DNA of 64,000 bases from Forficula auricularia (taxonomy: Eukaryota > Arthropoda > Insecta > Dermaptera > Forficulidae). The stretch's first letter is position 1. Each line of letters starts with the position of its first letter. The DNA is taken from contig JALMQS010000681.1 of the NCBI GenBank assembly GCA_024734495.1, positions 6,853,542 to 6,917,541 of the forward strand, written 5' to 3'. The position numbers and the translations under genes are program-made. The notes under the pieces were generated by a model, which saw only the letters and a program-made list of their open reading frames with translations, did not search any database and was not told the origin of the DNA. Below are positions 56,721-64,000 of this stretch, piece after piece.

Positions 56721-57407
56721 ATTAAATATATTCTACTTAAATTCATTATATATATGGTATAAATTATATTAGGTTGGAGTTGGTGGTATAACTTTCTAAC
56801 TACCTATCTACTCTTATTAAACGAGCAAAAATTGTCTATATATTTGTATCTTAGTTCTATTTTGAAAACGGCTCTACCAATTTTGATGAAATCTACTCTA
56901 TTAACATGTTTTGAAGATGAGAAAACGATCTGGCTAGGTCTGGACCTCGACAAATTTCATCTTAATTGATCTTTTCTTATTTAAAGTAATTATTATTTAC
57001 AGATGAAAATCTCAATAAAAAAGTTTGTTTACATTTTTTCCCATTATCTTTTATTTATTAATTGACTTTTTAATTTCAAAACCCACTAATAGGTTATAAC
57101 AAATATTTTTATATTATATTAAAATTAGGAATTTTTTTAATTAACAGGTGTCTAAATCATAACATTACAGGTGGATTCATAACAAAACAGGTGTGTTTTT
57201 GAAGTGGCTTTTTTATATAACTTGGAAACAAATTTTATTTAATTTTATGTTTTTATTTCAGATCCTATACGATTATTTTTATTATTATTATTTTCCTATT
57301 TATTTTTTTATAATGTTTATCAATATGAACGAATGTGGGCAAATTGGTCTAGGAGTAAACAAATATACACATAAAATGTGGACCACTAGAAAGCTAGAAA
57401 TGCAAAA

Positions 57408-57475
57408 ACTGGGTTCGGGTGGGGTGAATGTGGGAGGTGGGGATCCGCGGGTGGGGCGAGGTGTGGGTCAGGGGT
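57408..57475 (+). other. G-rich island, potential G-quadruplex
   Basis: The plus strand has at least six runs of three or more G within 70 bases (GGGTTCGGGTGGGGTGAATG, GGGAGGTGGGG, GGTGGGG) in an AT-rich setting. It is open in one frame (57193-57549) but has repeat-like flanks (ACTAGAAAGCTAGAAATGC, compare 52068). Confidence 0.5.
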
Positions 57476-57689
57476 TACCGTGCATCGCTCGGTGGCTCCA
57501 GGTATACACAATAATAATAATAAGTTTATTTGAATCAACCAGAAGATAACCTTATTTATTTATCCTTTAGAATAATTTTTCCTACTTTCGGAAAATTAAA
57601 TCTTTTCAATGTAAATTTCAAGTTTGAATTTTAATTTAATTTATGAGACAGATTATATCTAGATTTATAAGATTTCGTTTTACTTTTGT

Positions 57690-57860
57690 ACGGAACCCTG
57701 AAAAGTAGCTTATTATTTTATCTGCCACAAGTTATAAAATTGATAGATGAAAAAACTACGAAACTCCGGTATGCGAGTCTCACTCGGATTCGGTCGTAAT
57801 TTTTTCTCTCTCTATATATATATGCTATATATATATATATTAAAAGATTTAATACTAAAA
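57690..57860. repeat. Dispersed repeat fragment with (TA)n
   Basis: GTACGGAACCCTGAAAAGTA, then GGTATGCGAGTCTCACTCGG, then a TA-rich microsatellite (57810-57842). Confidence 0.5.
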
Positions 57861-58030
57861 TATTTTTCGTCCAGTCAAAAGCGAAGCTGATCTCTTAAAA
57901 AAATAATTGGGTTAATTTATGTACCTTTATAACGAAAAATACCTCTGACAAATGATATATGATAAATGATAATCCACTTCTAATTTAATAGGTACAAAAT
58001 TCTTAATTCTTGTTCCTTGTTTTATCTTAC

Positions 58031-58299
58031 CGATCTAATAATAAATTCATCTTTTTTATTTATTAACTCTCCCACTCGATATATATGTATATAGTCTATA
58101 AATAATATATTAACACATATATGGTTATAATTCTTATTATATAATCTTATATAATAATTTAAGAGGGTCTCGCTTAGGTGGTCGTTGTGGATGCTGCAGG
58201 TGCAAGCGAAGACAGGGCCCCTTTTGAGGGGCGTGGGGGGCTGAGAAGAAGTTGGCGGTGGTAAAAAGCCAACTCGAACAGAAAGATGGCTCCACAAGA
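58031..58299 (-). CDS. Candidate exon, proline-rich
   Basis: An 89-codon open stretch lies between an acceptor-like GGAAGTTTATAG and donor TCG|GTAAGA (GT at 58030-58029). It reads VGFLPPPTSSQPPTPLKRGP, VFACTCSIHNDHLSETLL and, after an AT-rich part, RVGELINKKDEFIIRS. The first 130 bases are about 58% GC. All three frames look plausible in the GC-rich part, so frame choice rests on the open run to the donor. No family recognised. Confidence 0.25.
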
Positions 58300-58714
58300 C
58301 TATAAACTTCCAAGTTTTTTTTTAACTGCTCTTAAAACCGGATCGCTTCATGACGACGATGATGTCCGTCGAACAGATGACCAACCATTAAATTTTTCGC
58401 TTATTCAGAAAAGGGGAAGTGGGGGATGACAGAGGGGAACAAAACACAAGCGCGTTTTTTTTATATTTATATTTAATCACGTTTGATAAGATTAACTGAT
58501 GAGGCTAGCGTTTATTTTGAACTGACCTGGCTGAATTGATAAAAATATAATCAAGCAAACACATAAATAATGAAATGAGAGATGGTTTCTTTAAGATATC
58601 AAAATGGACAAGAGAAAAATTGATTTTAATAAAATGCGCAATATTGCCAAGTGCATGTTAGATATGCATACAGTGTTTCCAAATAATATTAAAAAAAACT
58701 AAAAAACATGCCTT

Positions 58715-58838
58715 AAAAAGTACAAAATAATGTAATACATAATCAAAAAGTGTGGGACGCAGAAACATGTACTTTTAATTAATTTCGACAAAGTGTCCCA
58801 CGTTTTTTGATTAAATATTACATTATTTTGTACTTTTT
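58715..58838. repeat. Small foldback element
   Basis: Arms of about 45 bp: AAAGTACAAAATAATGTAAT and its complement, plus AAAAAGTGTGGGAC / GTCCCACGTTTTTT. Confidence 0.8.
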
Positions 58839-58924
58839 AGAATCATTTTTTTTTTAATATAATTTATTTTTTTACTTTTTAGTCTTAATTATTTTTATAG
58901 AGAAAAGTTTGCGGAATTTAACAG

Positions 58925-58980
58925 AACAAAAGTCACATTGATACATAGATAAATACATAGATAGATAGATAGATACATAC
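58925..58980. repeat. (GATA)n-type microsatellite
   Basis: ACATAGATAGATAGATAGAT ACATAC and variants. Confidence 0.85.
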
Positions 58981-59078
58981 AGGGAAGCTAATATAATGCA
59001 TGTAATAAAGGGAGAACTTCTTCAGAAATGTTTGGATATTTTTAATAAACGTTTGATTGTTTTCATAAAAGAACTAAA

Positions 59079-59332
59079 TCGTCGGTTTGTAGGTAAAAAT
59101 CACAAAGTACAATTTTTTTAAAAATTAGTTAAAATTACACAAGTCCTTAAAATTGCCACTTCTTTCAAAGCTAAAACTCGTGCGAATTCATAATCCTAAT
59201 GTGTTTTATTCAATCTAAAAAATCATTTAGTGCTTCTAATATTCGATCAGTGAGAGGTAAAAGTCATTATATTCCTCGTACTGTAAAATTTTGATTTTGC
59301 TACTTAGTGACTTTTACCTGCAAACCAACGAT
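59079..59332. mobile_element. MITE-like element with about 25-bp inverted ends
   Basis: ATCGTCGGTTTGTAGGTAAA at left and TTTACCTGCAAACCAACGAT at right, about 254 bp apart. No coding capacity. Confidence 0.6.
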
Positions 59333-59462
59333 ACATATATATTTAAAACAACCACGCACATATAATATATGATTTTTCGTACCTAAGATTAGCATTTGAG
59401 TCCCTCCATACCTATCTAAGTTGCCCCCACCATTATTAACGCTAACGAACTAGTAACACAAA

Positions 59463-60023
59463 TCTAAAGTAACCAGACGTCCCACATTTGGGTTTCTTGT
59501 CCCACATCGAAAATGTCCCACTTTGGACAATATTTAAAAAAATTTAAATTTATTAATTTTTAATTATTTATATTTTTACAAATTCGATGTTGGGATTTAG
59601 CGACGCTAGCGCCGGTCTTGAAAGACTTTTGTGATCATGCTGATGTGGAATATATGCGCTTGTTAGGCTACAGCAAAACCAGATGGTTAACATTACTTCC
59701 TTCAATTTGAAAGAGTTCTAAAAATATATTAGTTATACCCTTAACTGATCTGCCAATTCAGTTGTCTATATATCAGGGGTTTCTATTATAGAAGATGTGG
59801 GTTTTTAGATGAAAGGACTGTGCATAGCAACGTTGAAGGCTATATTGCAAGTGAAGAGCAATTTCTTCTATACTGGTGAGGAATTTTCTAACAACATATC
59901 ACAAAATGATGAATTATTGAAAAAAGTTCATATTTCATAGTAAAAGTACGAGTAATTTTTCTTTATTTGTTATGTTGATGTTTTAATTTTATGTACATTT
60001 GACTGCTCTTTTCTATTATGATT

Positions 60024-60063
<40 letters not shown>

Positions 60064-60127
60064 AATAAAATGAATATATACATAACAGATTCATGTCCCA
60101 CATTTGTAAAACATCTGATCACTTTAC
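59463..60127 (+). pseudogene. Internally deleted hAT transposon with transposase relic
   Basis: The ends TAAAGTAACCAGACGTCCCA and, reversed, TAAAGTGATCAGATGT with TGTGGGACATG nearby are imperfect inverted repeats; CCAGACGTCCC is typical of some hAT ends. Inside (59610-59720) LKDFCDHADVEYMRLLGYSK TRWLTLLPSI is recognisable as the pre-dimerisation segment of ZBED/GTF2IRD-like hAT transposases, then a stop. A (TA)n tract sits at 60028-60062. Dead. Confidence 0.65.
60028..60062. repeat. (TA)n microsatellite
   Basis: About 34 bases of AT repeats. Confidence 0.9.
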
Positions 60128-60398
60128 ACATACCAGAATAAGCCTTGAATAAGTTAATTGTTTTGGCTGGCTATAACCAAGAAATCATCACGGTTTTTTC
60201 CTAATAAGCCCTACTAATAAACCTATTATAGTTTACATATTTTGATAAGGAGAAATCAATGAGACCATCTTCTGATTGATCTTTATTGGTATCAAGCAGA
60301 GGACAAACTCATCGATTTCTCTATGAACCACCAATTCTGCTACTCTCGGCATACAAATTAAATTTGTTGAATGAATTCAATACTCCCACGAGCTTTGA

Positions 60399-61039
60399 TA
60401 ACACTGGTCGGCAAAAATTTCTAACCGTAAACCTAACAATGAATTCCAGTCGAGTTTTATACACTGATTATTATGCAATTTCCCGATTTATTACAAGTCA
60501 GAGTTTTGAGATATTATCGGCCAAAATGACGAAAAAGGCCATTTTGACCCATTTTTGAGTCCCATTAGATATTAAACACCAATATTTGAAATCAAAATAT
60601 TTTGTTGACTCAATAGAAAACAGCTTGTACCATTTGTTTTTAGCTCAATTAGAACTCGAGTTATAAATAAAAAACTAAAACTACGTGATTATAAAGGATA
60701 AAAACAGATAAAAATATATGATCTTAGTTTTGTAGTTATAATTCGACTTCTAATTGAGCTCAAAACAATTGTCAATTTGAAAATCAAAGAGGAAGCTATT
60801 TTCTATTACGTCAACAAAATATTTTGATTTCAAATATTGCTATTTAAAATCTAAAATAGACTAGAAAATAGGTCAAAATGAACTTTTTAGTTGTTTTAAT
60901 CGATAATATCTCAAAACTCTGAACTGTTTAAAAATCATGAAATTGCAAGATAAATAATCAGCGTATAAAACTCTACTGGAATCCATTGTTAGGTTTAGGG
61001 TTGGAAATTTTTCTTTTATTTTTGCTGAGCAGTGTTATT
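60399..61039. repeat. Foldback element, about 640 bp
   Basis: Ends ATAACACTGGTCGGCAAAAA and the complement of TTTTTGCTGAGCAGTGTTAT. Inner arm pairs include GTCAACAAAATATTTTGATT and TTGAAATCAAAATATTTTG, and TAATTGAGCTC / GAGCTAAAAAC-type blocks. It directly abuts an inverse copy of repeat R1. Confidence 0.75.
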
Positions 61040-61380
61040 ATTATAACCACGTAATACAAGCAACGCCTGGAGACTATTCAGTGAACTACTGAGTGTGCAG
61101 ATAAGTCTCCTTGAAAAGTTCGCTAAATTCTACACCTACTGTAGAAAAGATTATTTCTAGAACAGAATACTACCACCTACTATTGTTATGGGAGATTAAT
61201 AAATGTCTCAATCGTGATATTATTTGCATTTAATACCTGAAACAAGTACATGTGGCCGAACCCTCAAGCAGTTCTGCCCTCATCGAATTTAAGTCAGTTG
61301 TCTGTCTGTCCGTTTGTCCTTGGCCATCAGTGGTCACGCGTGCTCGTAACTAACCAGTGAAACAGCCCAGTTGACCCTGA
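61040..61380 (-). repeat. Dispersed repeat R1, copy c (reverse)
   Basis: The reverse complement of 55128-55490: CACTGGTTAGTTACGAGCAC, GACTTAAATTCGATGAGG and AATGTCTCAATCGTGATATT. Confidence 0.75.
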
Positions 61381-62150
61381 AATATATATATATCGGGGCA
61401 CTCTCAACTCATTCTCTCACAGACTTGTCGGCTCCGATTTATTTACTGTTTATTTATTTATTTATCTATCTAGCTATCTATTTATTCATTGGTTGGTTTC
61501 TATTAAATTGGTTGTCAATCCATTGGCGGATTGGTCCCCCTCTGAAAATAAAAAATAAACATACAAGCTGAGTGTTGAACATAATGCGTTGACATGGATA
61601 CATACATAAAAACATATATTAATAATAATAGTATCTGGTATGCTAAACATTACTTGTAATTGAATGGAATTAGAAATCAAAGCGGAACTACAAAACATAC
61701 TTGTTCTATTATCGTAGATAATAGATATTGACTTCTCCTGATGGCCTCATCGGCAGAAATAGATATTTGATATCCGAGCTTCGTGTGAAAATGATATTCT
61801 GAGGAAAAACAATCCCGCATATAATCTTAATTATCCCTCTATTTCTTGATAAATAGATATATATTTATGAATAGATCGTAAATGAATCGACTTTATTTTC
61901 ATTACAAAAAAAATGATATTTCAATTTAATGTTATTTTAATTTAAAAATTTATTATAAAAGTTCTTTAAGTAGAAAAAAAAATAATTACAATTTTTTTTT
62001 GAATTTTGAAAATTATTTTTTTTCATGATGACCTTTAGCAAAAATCAGATTTATAAGAAGAAATCAACGAGATTCTTCTCTGCCCTATTCAAATAAACAT
62101 ATCTATAGGTCAGTGGGCGGTTGGTGAATTTTTAACTAGGGAAAGCGGAC
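61381..62150. other. AT-rich noncoding stretch
   Basis: No supported gene; a short ATTT/CTAT microsatellite lies at 61437-61485. Confidence 0.5.
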
Positions 62151-62154
62151 CAAA

Positions 62155-62760
62155 AATTACCCTTCATTTTTTGAAATTTTATTTTAATTAGTGCTTTTTT
62201 TTGTGCAAATTTCATCGAATACGATATCATTTTCGTTATTTTTCAAATTTAACATTAGACTTTTTTAAAAATATATTTTGAGACTTTCGCTCCAAACGTA
62301 TACTGTTCTGTGTGTGTGAGGATAGGAGTCAGAAATTAAATCTTGTGACTTAAACTCCACATTGACAATCTTCCACAATAAATCAGCCTGTACTATAAGA
62401 TAAACTTAAATTTCTCCTAATTCTATTGCTATAAGCAAGCTATGATTTCTTTATAGCACTCTCAGTTATTTCCGATCTTATATATTAAGAGTTCTTAGAA
62501 ATGGATTAGTCCAAAGATTACCTTTTTTGTATTGTTACTATTTTAATCAGTGAGAACAATTTTTATTCGAATCAAACTCGTCTGGACTTGTCTTTGACAT
62601 GCTTGAACTGGAAGATATATCTACCAGGCAGGGACTCCAATCCTTCTATCCCCACTCTTTTCGGAAAATCATCCATTTTAATCGCCCCTTGAAACTATGC
62701 AACCATTTTATTTCATTTCGAGAACCAATATACTTTTCAAAATAAAACATGTTCTTAAAA
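62155..62760 (+). repeat. Long dispersed repeat, copy 2
   Basis: Collinear with 24884-25810 in the same orientation. It lacks the roughly 330-bp block at 25080-25440 and instead has GTATACTGTTCTGTGTGTGT near 62298. A downstream segment (62975-63090) matches copy 1's 25840-25930 in inverted orientation. Confidence 0.7.
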
Positions 62761-63099
62761 TAATTAACCCGAAGTTTTGAATACTCTTTTTTTGAAAATT
62801 AGATGGATTTTTTTTCTTTCAAAAATACAACTTACGGTCAAAACCAAATATATCAAGCAAGAATTTAATTAAGGTCAAAAATCTAAGATTTTAGTATAAT
62901 ATTTTTACACCTACCTATCAGTGGCGTCACGGCACGTCCATGGATGCTGTGGATGCGGCGCACCCTGAAATTCAAACATTTAGAGTATTTTCATAAATAT
63001 ATAAGGTCGACTTCAAAATTTCAGGAGGAACTTTAAATTTTCAAATTATTATCCATTATTTCAAATATTTCTATAAAAAACATTTTTCAAGAAAGAATT

Positions 63100-63650
63100 T
63101 AATTAATGACAAAACCGCCCTAGCTACCCATCATTTTGATCTAAATCATCAATTCAAGTTTGATGATACATTAATATTAGATTTTGAACCAGTGTATTTT
63201 AAAAGAACAATATGTGAAATGATTCACATTTCGTTAAATGATACAGTGAATTTTAGAACAGACACCCAGAATTTAAGTGGCATTTATAGTTTTTTGCTAA
63301 ACAGGTATAAGGATAAAAATAAAAAGTAAAAAAAATAAATAATAATAAAAAAATTTCAAAAATAAATGCAATTAGATGTTGAAAATAAAAATAGATTTCT
63401 AATGGATTTTTTCATCTAATAATAACTTGACTGGTGTCGTTGACATATATTTTATTAATGTATAAGTTTAATTTATTCGAAGTTGAGATCTTTGTATATA
63501 GGGATAAAAAGAAAAGTATTCTATTCTATTTTTATAAGAAGTGATTTCTGTTCTGTTTTGTATTGATAAGGTTGTTATTATAAAGAGAAAAATTGTGTTT
63601 TTTGTGAATGTGCCAAATATCTTTTGAAAATTGTATTCTGATGGCCTTCA
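63100..63650. other. AT-rich noncoding stretch
   Basis: No supported gene or repeat boundary. Confidence 0.5.
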
Positions 63651-63790
63651 ATGGTAACGAAGGTAATAAGAAAATTTAGACGAATGTGTGACATGACTAT
63701 TTGGTAGGTAAACTATTGATACATGTTTGTTTTTGGATTCTGACTGTACTTTTGTAAATTAATATCAAGAATGTTCTTATAATTGTAGAA

Positions 63791-63827
63791 GCCCTGAAGA
63801 AGTCGGCAAAGTCGACGAAACGTTGGT
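63791..63827 (+). ncRNA. Hammerhead ribozyme motif
   Basis: GCC, CTGAAGA (63794-63800), stem II GTCG...CGAC, GAAA (63817-63820), C, G, U, cleavage base U, GGT. Stem I pairs GCC/GGT (one G-U). The core is intact with a minimal ACGT stem III. The flank AAGTCACACATAAAAAACTT GTCC matches the foldback at 36292-36530. Confidence 0.45.
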
Positions 63828-64000
63828 GGATAAATAAAAAAGTCACACATAAAAAACTTGTCCTTATTTTCCCAATATAAACTTTCAAATTATAAATTTA
63901 ATTAAGGTCGAAAATCTATGACTATTTTTATATTGCATATCAGGAGTTGAACCCGAGTACTAACACGCTTGCCGGGCTTGTTAGTTTGACCCTCGAGACA

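Noticed and set aside
57193..57549. 118-codon plus-strand ORF
   Set aside because: The first half is low-complexity hydrophobic from T-rich DNA and the second half is a G-rich repeat-like island; no coherent domain.

Overview
This is an AT-rich, repeat-dense eukaryotic nuclear window. It is almost certainly from an animal and most likely an arthropod, which I infer from its mix of mobile elements: mariner, hAT, several non-LTR clades, Penelope-like elements with hammerhead ribozymes, and tRNA-derived SINEs. There is no bacterial gene organisation, no long intact ORF, no rRNA and no CRISPR. Ten Ns at 2827-2836 mark an assembly gap. Nothing in it could be matched confidently to a named host gene.

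Layout. 1-8.5 kb: foldback (inverted-repeat) elements, a degenerate tRNA-like sequence and the first cluster of hammerhead-bearing Penelope-type termini (6.8-8.0 kb). 9-10 kb: a GC-richer island with two splice-flanked, phase-compatible candidate exons on +, cut short by a hAT-type insertion (10.03-11.56 kb) that itself carries a nested element. 11.9-14.5 kb: a 2.5-kb giant foldback. 15.4-17.7 kb: a foldback, a hammerhead, candidate exons on -, and a Jockey-type LINE 3' end. 18.8-19.5 kb: a tandem duplication. 22.2-23.8 kb: a foldback and a TA-flanked MITE. 26.4-30.1 kb: the best hammerhead candidate, an RTE-type LINE fragment, a SINE with target-site duplication, a candidate first coding exon inside a 20-bp hairpin, and a rearranged mariner. 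30.3-30.7 kb: a TATA-containing candidate promoter. 33.1-36.5 kb: unexplained coding-like islands and two SINEs with perfect 12-bp duplications. 37.5-38.6 kb: nested MITEs. 40.3-41 kb: a LINE reverse-transcriptase relic. 42.8-48.8 kb: a dense Penelope/hammerhead/foldback cluster with a dead Penelope-like reverse transcriptase plus GIY-YIG gene, hAT and mariner fragments and a SINE nested in a foldback. 51.6-52.7 kb: a Helitron-like element and another foldback. 53.6-63.9 kb: dispersed repeat families, a G-rich island, a dead hAT, a second copy of a roughly 0.6-0.9 kb repeat also present at 24.9 kb, and a terminal hammerhead-like motif.

How the parts relate. The recurrent theme is Penelope-type terminal repeats carrying the minimal hammerhead core (CUGANGA, stem II, GAAA, very short stem III). 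They are often present head-to-head at the apex of long inverted repeats, and the stem III sequences are themselves palindromes (ACGT, ACTATAGT, ATATAT), as expected if cleavage uses dimers. The second theme is a few small islands that look like host exons: a four-exon, phase-consistent chain on the minus strand (28.7 to 16.5 kb) and a two-exon pair on the plus strand (9.3-9.9 kb). These need transcript evidence.
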